NCBI GenBank assembly: GCA_964035575.1
Contig: OZ037845.1
Span: forward strand, 186,001 to 250,000
Length of the DNA stretch: 64,000 bases
Origin: Rhynchopus sp. YZ270_cl-10
Taxonomy: Eukaryota > Euglenozoa > Diplonemea > Diplonemida > Diplonemidae
Direction: 5' to 3'
Shown: in pieces, positions 10,805-19,465 of the stretch
How positions within the stretch are numbered: position 1 is the first letter of the stretch
Layout of the letters: each line of letters opens with the position of its first letter
Program-made: the position numbers and the translations under genes
Notes under the pieces: model-generated
Databases searched by the model: none
Told to the model about the DNA's origin: nothing
What the model saw: the letters and a program-made list of their open reading frames with translations, nothing else

Positions 10805-11440
10805 TTACGTCTTTTTTCGCAACATGGTCTCGTCGACGTCGTCTGTCTTGAGGTGGCGTTGAGCTACTCTTGCAAGCGACTTATGCATTGTTTCTGATAT
10901 GCTAAGCAGCTTCACATAGTCCGCATATGCTTCTGTGTCCACCACAGGCGCCTGCCCCACAGGAGGCAGCTCCTTCCCGCTGGCCAGGGCTGCCACCAGC
11001 CACGCCCGCTCGGACTCCTCACCTTGCTCTGCCTGCAGCGGACTTCCCGCAAAGGGCTCAGACGCAGGTTGAAACGGTGCTGCCTCAGGTGCAAGTCCTC
11101 GTGACGACGACTCGCCTTTGTACGACTCACCTTTGTACGACTCCCACGCATTCGCATCAGGATGCTGCGTGAAAGCGCTCGATGCAGTAAACAACTGTGT
11201 GCTTTCGGGGGTCAATCTGTGGGTTGAGGGTTGAGGGTTGTCATAAGAAAGGTACGATGAGCACACATGAGTGGAGGAATAAACATTTGGTAAAGAGCCT
11301 AAGGCAATCTGCGATTTCGGGGAAATCACCACCACAGGGTGAGGGTGAGGGGGATGGAGATAGGGATGGGGATGGGGTCTGGCTGCATACCCGCTTCTCT
11401 CATTAGTGTATGCAACAGTATCTGCCCAGCCACTGCTCAT
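10805..11440 (-). CDS. Small acidic protein of unknown function, two exons
   Basis: I read two exons, 11440-11391 and 11216-10805, joined by a 174-nt intron with donor GTATGC and acceptor cccacag. The junction keeps frame (AGC GG|A TTG) and removes a His/Pro-rich stretch that looks non-coding. The product has 153 residues, starting MSSGWADTVAYTNERSG and ending TDDVDETMLRKKT. It holds a short tandem ESYKGESYKGE, a Pro/Ala/Glu-rich middle, and a likely helical C-terminal region (AYADYVKLLSISETMHKSLA). I recognise no domain. The start lies 2 nt after an acceptor-like ctgcag, consistent with a trans-spliced leader. The frame is open further upstream and through the intron, so an unspliced longer form is the alternative. 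Confidence 0.55.
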   Translation of the reverse strand: MSSGWADTVAYTNERSGYAARPHPHPYLHPPHPHPVVVISPKSQIALGSLPNVYSSTHVCSSYLSYDNPQPSTHRLTPESTQLFTASSAFTQHPDANAWESYKGESYKGESSSRGLAPEAAPFQPASEPFAGSPLQAEQGEESERAWLVAALASGKELPPVGQAPVVDTEAYADYVKLLSISETMHKSLARVAQRHLKTDDVDETMLRKKT

Positions 11441-12324
11441 GTCTGCAGTGCAGGCCCCCCTTCCTTTTGGTGTAGTGTTTGGGGTGGGGGAAGAAAGCGG
11501 AGCACAATGCCGAAGCCTCACAACCTCACCTTTCAAAAGCATACGCGAAATATGCGCTCTTCCAAAAGAATCCCAGATACGTGGTGTGCTTGGGAACGAA
11601 ACGGTGGGATAACGTGACGTAGGTGATATTGCGGGGCAAGGTACGAGATGTACGGGATATTTGCCTTTCTGAAAAGAGGAAAAGTGGGATGTGGGGGAGG
11701 GAAAGCTATTTTTTTTCTGCATTTAGGTCTGATAGATATGAGTGCTGTGTGCCTGGGTACGGACACACAAATTTCTTTCCTCTTTTGTTTGGACCCGCTT
11801 TTTTTGTTGCCCGAAAGCGCTATGCTGAGCACGTACACTTCATGTTCGGTACTTATGTGTTCAAGTCCCTATGAATTGTGTTTGCTGGCATTACTGACTC
11901 AAGATAAAAAAAGGGGGTGTGGAAGATGAAAGACCTTACACATAACTTACATAGCAAAATTGCAATCAAAAAAAAACAAAATAAAGAACTGCAATGAGCG
12001 CGCTGGACAAATCGTGATTGAGAATTAAAAGGAAAACCAACGAAACCGAGTTAGTGCAGCGCAAAAAAAAGGAAGTGGAAAGTGCGATAGACGATAGGAA
12101 CTGAGAGCGGCGTGCTCTGAAAAAATACAGGAGCATCGCTCATCGTGCCTGGAAGAGAACTAAAAATAAACTAAAATACAGAAAGATGAACGACATCTTC
12201 AAATAAAGTAAGTTAGCTGCACTGCAGCCAAAAGAGATATACAATATGGATAATGCTTGGAAACATCATGACCAGAGAGATTCATGAAAACTAAATACGA
12301 GAAGAAGAAGAAGAAAATAGCAGC
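11441..12324. other. Spacer containing a partial copy of the SAM-synthetase intergenic unit
   Basis: The stretch at about 12070-12165 (gagcggcgtgctctg, then gcatcgctcatcgtgcctgg) matches the spacers at 14139-14220 and 16200-16290. The stretch at about 12262-12300 (catcatgaccagaga, attcatgaaaact) matches those before the other two copies. So the tandem duplication unit extends past the first gene. No coding sequence is seen. Confidence 0.7.
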
Positions 12325-13678
12325 TTACTGTGCAAGCTTTGCTCCCTCAGGGATCTTCAGCTCACGCACGTTCTCCCATGTGAATCCCTTCTCCGAGGTA
12401 CGGCCGAAGTGGCCCATCGCTGCGGTCTCAGAGTAGATAGGGCGGCGAAGGTCCAGCTCGTTGATGATGTCGTACGGGCGCAGACGGAAGTTCTCAAGCA
12501 CGATCTGTGAGTGTGGTGGGAGTGTGATGTGTGGTGAGGTGGTGTTGTGTGATCACATACCGCAAGGGTGCTCTCGTCAGTGTACTTGCCGGTTCCGTAG
12601 GTGTCGACGTGCACGGAGAGCGGCTCGGCAACTCCAATTGCGTACGCAAGCTGCACAAGGCAACGCTTTGCGAGTCCTGCAGACACAATCGACTTGGCGA
12701 TCCAACGTCCGGCGTACGATGCAGACCTGTCCACCTTCGTGGGGTCCTTTCCAGAGAAGGCACCTCCTCCGTGTGCTCCCCATCCACCGTAGGTGTCCAC
12801 AATGATCTTCCTTCCGGTCAGACCAGCGTCTCCCATCGGTCCTCCAATCACGAAACGGCCAGAGGGGTTCAAGTGGTACACGGTCTGTGAGGTGGGTGTG
12901 TTTTTCGTGTGATGTGATGTGATGTGATGTGATGTGGTGAGAGTGTGTGCTGTGTTCATACCTTCTCGTCAAGGAACTTGGCAGGGATCACGTCCTTCAC
13001 AAGCTCCATCAGGTCCGCACGGATCTTCTCGTTCGTCACCTCCTCGCTGTGCTGGGAGGAGATCAGCACACAGTGCACACGCAGAGGTGTCAGAAGCTTC
13101 TTGTTGTCGTGCTCGTCAATCTCGTACTCAACAGTCACCTGGGTCTTGGCATCGGGACGTGCCCAGGCAAGCTTTCCGTTGTTCCTCCACTCGGAGTGAC
13201 GCTGAGCAAGCTGACGTGCAAGCTCGTACGAAAGGGGCATGAGGGTCTCGGTCTCGTCAGTGGCGTATCCGAACATGAGTCCCTGGTCTCCCGCTCCGAG
13301 CTCAGCCTCGTGCACGTACTGTGTGCACTGGCTGATGTCGGGCGACTGCTGCTCAATCGCAACAATAACGTTGCAGGTCTTGTAGTCGAACCCCTTCTCG
13401 CAGTGGTCGTATCCGATCTTCTTCACAGTGCTACGGAGCACGGTCTGGTAGTCAACGTTCGCCTTCGAGGTGATCTCTCCGAACACCATCACCATGCCGG
13501 TCTTGCAGCACGACTCGCACGCCACCTTCGACATGGGGTCCACAGCCAGGCAGGCGTCCAGCACTGCGTCGGAGAACTGGTCACACATCTTGTCGGGGTG
13601 ACCCTCGGTCACGTGCTCCGACGAGAACATGAAGGTGCGCTTTCCGCTGCGTGCAACAGGCTTGACGGAGGTTCCCAT
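12325..13678 (-). CDS. S-adenosylmethionine synthetase, copy 1
   Basis: Makes S-adenosylmethionine from methionine and ATP in the cytosol. Three exons, 13678-12962, 12884-12561 and 12504-12325, give 406 residues, the usual family length. Introns are 77 and 56 nt with GTATG donors and tgtgag/cacag-type ends, and both junctions keep frame. Visible motifs are [14 protein letters not shown] (methionine/ATP site), [15 protein letters not shown], and the glycine-rich [17 protein letters not shown]. The N-terminus [11 protein letters not shown] is shared with copy 3 only. Intron 1 carries a (TGTGA)n run one unit longer than in the other copies. An acceptor-like catcacag lies 34 nt upstream of the ATG. 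First of a tandem triplet with near-identical exons. Confidence 0.97.
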
Positions 13679-14424
13679 TGTGTAGGTGGTGGAGTGTGGG
13701 TCGGTGATGAATCTGTGATGGGAAAGTGCTGGAGGACGTGTCCAAAATACAAGAAGGGGAAGAGGAAGGAATGTAAAACTAAACTTCGTGAATGGATTCT
13801 CTTTCTTTTCAACGTTCCGTCTCCCGTGACGAAGAATGCACTTTGCCGTTACACTCCCTTTCAACAACATATGCAGAACAACTAAACCCTTCACGTTGGG
13901 TGGCAACTTATATGTCCAAGTGCCTTTGAAGGGAGTTGTTGGCATTGCTTGCTCAACAAAGGGGGGTGCAAAGAACAAGCAAACTCCTGCATCGGAAACG
14001 TATTCAGCAAATATAAAAGAGAAACACTGAGAGATGAACGCACCTCACAGAGGCACGAATAATATGAACAACTCATAAGATGACAGTGCCCCGTTGAACA
14101 CAGCATCAAAACAACAAAGGTAGCCGAAGCAAGAAAGCGGAAGTAGATAGTGCGATAGGAGGCACAGAGAGCGGCGTGCTCTGCAAAACAGGAGCATCGC
14201 TCATCGTGCCTGGAAGAGATGAAGGTGGGGTGGAGGGGTGTGCGACACAGATGTCAAGACATGACACAGTATCGAACAGAAAAACTGGCACACTCCTGTG
14301 CACACTTACCAATAAGCAACAGCATAGTCTGCTGCATTGGTAAAGTGCACAACAGAACAGTTGTTTGAAACAACATCATGACCAGAGATTCATGAAAACT
14401 AAATACGGGGAAAAAAATAGCAGC
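13679..14424. repeat. Spacer between SAM-synthetase copies 1 and 2
   Basis: About 13795-14270 is nearly identical to 15862-16325, upstream of copy 2. The parts at 14303-14400 match the spacer before copy 3 (16513-16615). It holds the 5' region of copy 1 and the 3' flank of copy 2. The short open frame repeated in both spacers is not a gene by composition. Confidence 0.8.
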
Positions 14425-15740
14425 TTACTGGGCAAGCTTTGCTCCCTCAGGGATCTTCAGCTCACGCACGTTCTCCCATGTGAATCCCTTCTCCGAGGTA
14501 CGGCCGAAGTGGCCCATCGCTGCGGTCTCAGAGTAGATAGGGCGGCGAAGGTCCAGCTCGTTGATGATGTCGTACGGGCGCAGACGGAAGTTCTCAAGCA
14601 CGATCTGTGAGTGTGGTGGTTGTGTGATGTGTGGTGAGGTGGTGCTGTGTTCACATACCGCAAGGGTGCTCTCGTCAGTGTACTTGCCGGTTCCGTAGGT
14701 GTCGACGTGCACGGAGAGCGGCTCGGCAACTCCAATTGCGTACGCAAGCTGCACAAGGCAACGCTTTGCGAGTCCTGCAGACACAATCGACTTGGCGATC
14801 CAACGTCCTGCGTACGACGCAGACCTGTCCACCTTCGTGGGGTCCTTTCCAGAGAAGGCACCTCCTCCGTGTGCTCCCCATCCACCGTAGGTGTCAACAA
14901 TGATCTTCCTTCCGGTCAGACCAGCGTCTCCCATCGGTCCTCCAATCACGAAACGGCCAGAGGGGTTCAAGTGGTACACGGTCTGTGAGGTGGGTGTGTT
15001 TTAGTGTGATGTGATGTGATGTGATGTGGTGAGAGTGTGTGCTGTGTTCATACCTTCTCGTCAAGGAACTTGGCAGGGATCACGTCCTTCACAAGCTCCA
15101 TCAGGTCCGCACGGATCTTCTCGTTCGTCACCTCCTCGCTGTGCTGGGAGGAGATCAGCACACAGTGCACACGCAGAGGTGTCAGAAGCTTCTTGTTGTC
15201 GTGCTCGTCAATCTCGTACTCAACGGTCACCTGGGTCTTGGCATCGGGACGTGCCCAGGCAAGCTTTCCGTTGTTCCTCCACTCGGAGTGACGCTGGGCG
15301 AGCTGACGTGCAAGCTCGTACGAAAGGGGCATGAGGGTCTCGGTCTCGTCAGTGGCGTATCCGAACATGAGTCCCTGGTCTCCCGCTCCGAGCTCAGCCT
15401 CGTGCACGTACTGTGTGCACTGGCTGATGTCGGGCGACTGCTGCTCAATCGCAACAATAACGTTGCAGGTCTTGTAGTCGAACCCCTTCTCAGAGTGGTC
15501 GTATCCGATCTTCTTCACAGTGCTACGGAGCACGGTCTGGTAGTCAACGTTCGCCTTCGAGGTGATCTCTCCGAACACCATCACCATGCCGGTCTTGCAG
15601 CACGACTCGCACGCCACCTTCGACATGGGGTCCACAGCCAGGCAGGCGTCCAGCACTGCGTCGGAGAACTGGTCACACATCTTGTCGGGGTGACCCTCGG
15701 TCACGTGCTCCGACGAGAACATGAAGGTGCGCTTTCCCAT
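14425..15740 (-). CDS. S-adenosylmethionine synthetase, copy 2 (shorter N-terminus)
   Basis: Same three-exon structure as copy 1: 15740-15054, 14982-14659 and 14604-14425, giving 396 residues. It lacks the first ten residues of copies 1 and 3 and starts directly [13 protein letters not shown], after a different 5' flank. The catalytic motifs are intact ([20 protein letters not shown]). It differs from the others by a Ser at YDHSEKG and by silent changes in exon 1, while exons 2-3 match copy 3. An acceptor-like acacacag lies 27 nt before the ATG, with another (attcttcag) further up. Function is as for copy 1; the altered leader could mean different expression or targeting, which I cannot tell from sequence. 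Confidence 0.96.
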
Positions 15741-16633
15741 TTTGATTTAGTGTTTGTGTTTAGATAACTGTGTGTTGATGATTGTGGAATGGTAAAGCAG
15801 GTGGTGGACATGGGGTCTGAAGAATAAGGTAGGGTCAGAGGGAATGAAAAACAACGGTGAATGGATTCTCTTTCTTTTCAACGTACCGTTCCCGTGACGA
15901 AGAATGCACTTTGCCGTTACACTCCCTTTCAACAACATATGCAGAACAACTAAACCCTTCACGTTGGGTGGCAACTTATATGTCCAAGTGCCTTTGAAGG
16001 GAGTTGTTGGCATTGCTTGCTCAACAAAGGGGGGTGCAAAGAACAAGCAAACTCCTGCATCGGAAACGTATTCAGCAAACATAAAAGAGAAACACTGAGA
16101 GATGAACGCACCTCACAGAGGCACGAATAATATGAACAACTCATAAGATGACAGTGCCCCGTTGAACACAGCATCAAAACAACAAAGGTAGCCGAAGCAA
16201 GAAAGCGGAAGTAGATAGTGCGATAGGAGGCACAGAGAGCGGCGTGCTCTGCAAAACAGGAGCATCGCTCATCGTGCCTGGAAGAGATGAAGGTGGGGTG
16301 GAGGGGTGTGCGACAGATGTCAAGACATGAGACACAGTGTCGAACGGAACAAAATGTGGATAAACAGAAAGTTGGTGAGAAGAACCAGAGTGCTTCGTCA
16401 CCGACTAGTATAAACAAACGTGTTAAAAAATAGTGCAGAATTAAATAGTAAGCGTGGCAAGGTGGTCAAGTCTAGCAGCTTTCCCTGAAACACATATAAA
16501 GCATCATCTACACTTACCAATAAGCAAGCATAGTCTGCTGCATTGGCATAATGCACAACAGAATAGTTGTTCGAAACAACATCATGACCAGAGATTCATG
16601 AAAACTCAATACGAGGAAGAAGAAAATAGCAGC
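15741..16633. repeat. Spacer between SAM-synthetase copies 2 and 3
   Basis: Largely a second copy of the 13795-14400 spacer. At about 16340-16510 it holds extra sequence absent from the first spacer, including a stretch resembling a tRNA A-box (see rejected items). Confidence 0.75.
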
Positions 16634-17979
16634 TTACTGGGCAAGCTTTGCTCCCTCAGGGATCTTCAGCTCACGCACGTTCTCCCATGTGAATCCCTTC
16701 TCCGAGGTACGGCCGAAGTGGCCCATCGCTGCGGTCTCAGAGTAGATAGGGCGGCGAAGGTCCAGCTCGTTGATGATGTCGTACGGGCGCAGACGGAAGT
16801 TCTCAAGCACGATCTGTGAGTGTGGTGGTTGTGTGATGTGTGGTGAGGTGGTGCTGTGTTCACATACCGCAAGGGTGCTCTCGTCAGTGTACTTGCCGGT
16901 TCCGTAGGTGTCGACGTGCACGGAGAGCGGCTCGGCAACTCCAATTGCGTACGCAAGCTGCACAAGGCAACGCTTTGCGAGTCCTGCAGACACAATCGAC
17001 TTGGCGATCCAACGTCCTGCGTACGACGCAGACCTGTCCACCTTCGTGGGGTCCTTTCCAGAGAAGGCACCTCCTCCGTGTGCTCCCCATCCACCGTAGG
17101 TGTCAACAATGATCTTCCTTCCGGTCAGACCAGCGTCTCCCATCGGTCCTCCAATCACGAAACGGCCAGAGGGGTTCAAGTGGTACACGGTCTGTGAGGT
17201 GGGTGTGTTTTAGTGTGATGTGATGTGATGTGATGTGGTGAGAGTGTGTGCTGTGTTCATACCTTCTCGTCAAGGAACTTGGCAGGGATCACGTCCTTCA
17301 CAAGCTCCATCAGGTCCGCACGGATCTTCTCGTTCGTCACCTCCTCGCTGTGCTGGGAGGAGATCAGCACACAGTGCACACGCAGAGGTGTCAGAAGCTT
17401 CTTGTTGTCGTGCTCGTCAATCTCGTACTCAACAGTCACCTGGGTCTTGGCATCGGGACGTGCCCAGGCAAGCTTTCCGTTGTTCCTCCACTCGGAGTGA
17501 CGCTGAGCAAGCTGACGTGCAAGCTCGTACGAAAGGGGCATGAGGGTCTCGGTCTCGTCAGTGGCGTATCCGAACATGAGTCCCTGGTCTCCCGCTCCGA
17601 GCTCAGCCTCGTGCACGTACTGTGTGCACTGGCTGATGTCGGGCGACTGCTGCTCAATCGCAACAATAACGTTGCAGGTCTTGTAGTCGAATCCCTTCTC
17701 GCAGTGGTCGTATCCGATCTTCTTCACAGTGCTACGGAGCACGGTCTGGTAGTCAACGTTCGCCTTCGAGGTGATCTCTCCGAACACCATCACCATGCCG
17801 GTCTTGCAGCACGACTCGCACGCCACCTTCGACATGGGGTCCACAGCCAGGCAGGCGTCCAGCACTGCGTCGGAGAACTGGTCACACATCTTGTCGGGGT
17901 GACCCTCGGTCACGTGCTCCGACGAGAACATGAAGGTGCGCTTTCCGCTGCGTGCAACAGGCTTGACGGAGGTTCCCAT
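16634..17979 (-). CDS. S-adenosylmethionine synthetase, copy 3
   Basis: Exons 17979-17263, 17191-16868 and 16813-16634 encode 406 residues with all catalytic motifs. Exon 1 and the 60 bp before the ATG agree with copy 1 ([18 protein letters not shown], silent sites). Intron 1, exon 2, intron 2 and exon 3 agree with copy 2. Examples are the shortened repeat in intron 1 and cctgcgtacgacgc instead of ccggcgtacgatgc. The upstream flank beyond about 18045 is unique. So this copy is a mosaic, best explained by gene conversion or unequal exchange with a breakpoint near the end of exon 1. The acceptor-like catcacag is 34 nt before the ATG. Confidence 0.97.
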
Positions 17980-18273
17980 TGTGTAGGTGGTGGAGTGTGG
18001 GTCGGTGATAAATCTGTGATGGGAAAGTGCTGGAGGACGTGTCAACTGAGAAAGATGCAACAAAGAAAGGGGTGGCGACTATTTGTACCGATCTTACTTC
18101 ATTCATGGACACTGCGGTCTGATGCGAATGAGCCAAGTTGTATATTACACAGAAGTAAAAAAAAATATGAAATATCGTTTTAAGGCACGCTAAGTGCAGG
18201 CTTTATAAAACGCATCATAAAAGCGGAACAATTGTTGGACGTAAGGATTGGTGTGCATAAAAAGGGTGTTTAT

Positions 18274-19028
18274 GGGGAGATCCGGGTGCCCGCAACAACA
18301 ATATTCACAAGCAATCACAAAAAAAAAATCCTCTTCACAAAAAATCACAAACAATCACAAACAAAAAATCTTATTCACACAAAATCACACAAAATCACAA
18401 AAAATAAATCCTATTCACAAAAAATCACAAACAATCACAAAAAATAAATCCTATTCGCAAAAAAACACAAACGATCACAAAAAATCACAAAAATCACAAA
18501 AAATCACAAAAAAAAAAATCCTATTCACAAACAATCACAAAAAATCACAAACAAAAAATCTTATTCACAAAAAATCACACAAAATCACAAAAAATAAATC
18601 CTATTCACAAAAAATCACAAACAATCACAAAAAATCACAAAAAATCACATCCACTTTTTGTGATTTTTTGTGATTTTTTGTGATTGTTTGTGATTTTTTG
18701 TGAATAGGATTTTTTTTTTGTGATTGCTTGTGATTTTTTGTGAATAGGATTTATTTTTTTGTGATTTTGTGTGATTTTTTGTGAATAAGATTTTTTGTTT
18801 GTGATTGCTTGTGATTTTTTGTGAATAGGATTTTTTTTTTTGTGATTGCTTGTGATTGCTTGTGATTTTTTGTGATTTTTGTGATTTTTTGTGATTTGTT
18901 GTGAATAGAATTTTTTTTTTGTGATTTTTTGTATTTATTTTATGTGATTTTGTGTGATTTGTTGTGATTTGTTGTGATTTTTTGTGATTTTTTGTGAATA
19001 TTGTTGTTGCGGGCACCCGGATCTCCCC
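18274..19028. mobile_element. Long foldback element with arms of degenerate ATCACAAAAA repeats
   Basis: The outer inverted repeat is exact over at least 35 bp, beginning GGGGAGATCCGGGTGCCCGC at 18274 and ending with its complement at 19028. Inside, each arm of about 340 bp is a degenerate tandem of 9-11-mers such as ATCACAAAA. The two arms are roughly complementary, meeting near 18650. The flanks share TTTAT (left, directly adjacent; right, 2 bp away), a possible decayed target duplication. No transposase. It could fold into one very long hairpin in DNA or RNA. Confidence 0.75.
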
Positions 19029-19153
19029 AGTTTATGACATTTTCGTGGAAAGTGTATACACAACCTGATGTAGCAGCATCCTTAACGTTTACTTTGAGGT
19101 GTATTTTGTTAGGGGTTACGTTGAAAACACAATAGAAAGAAGAAAAGTTTATA

Positions 19154-19187
19154 AGATGACCCTAAGCTTCTCGTGCTTGGTCACCTA
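19154..19187. repeat. Dispersed hairpin repeat, family A (best copy shown)
   Basis: Consensus about AGATGACCCTAAGCYTCTCG then TGCTTGGTCACCT; the outer AGATGACC pairs with GGTCACCT and TAAGC with GCTT(g). Often preceded by aaaggtttgta. Copies include 606-646, 1115-1147, 2856-2888, about 5870-5896, 7560-7595, 8103-8130, 19154-19187, 23315-23350, 23990-24030, 24905-24950, 52085-52130, 53335-53370, 57550-57580, 57962-57990, 59095-59135, 59520-59565 and 62455-62495. Compensatory-looking changes in some copies keep the stem. Confidence 0.7.
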
Positions 19188-19465
19188 AAGAAAGAAAGGT
19201 TTGGTCAGATGAACTCTATGCTGAAAAGCCACCTGAAATAGCACAGCAAAAACCCAAGGCTGTGTTTTGAATTTTGCGAAAATAATAAAACAGTTTTTTT
19301 GCACCCCACACCAGAGGGGCGAGAATACGCCCACATACGACACACTTTCATCCCTTGTACGTAGCAGAGACGAGAGAAATTGCTCTGGCCTTTATCTTAT
19401 GGCACACAATGTACGACACACTTTCATCACCAACTGACAAAACGAGTGTCATATTTTCTTAACTA

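Larger units (their letters stand above)
17980..19465. other. Spacer with a long foldback element
   Basis: Beyond the copy 3 leader the region contains a 755-bp foldback element (18274-19028), then family A copies at 19154-19187 and about 19199-19240, and low-complexity A/T sequence. No gene is supported. Confidence 0.7.

Noticed and set aside
16451-16500. tRNA A-box-like sequence (tggcaaggtggtcaag)
   Set aside because: No B-box or acceptor-stem partner follows; at best a tRNA relic.
18300-19015. CRISPR-like repeats (ATCACAAA units)
   Set aside because: Repeats are degenerate 9-11-mers without unique spacers, and form the arms of a foldback element in a eukaryotic genome.
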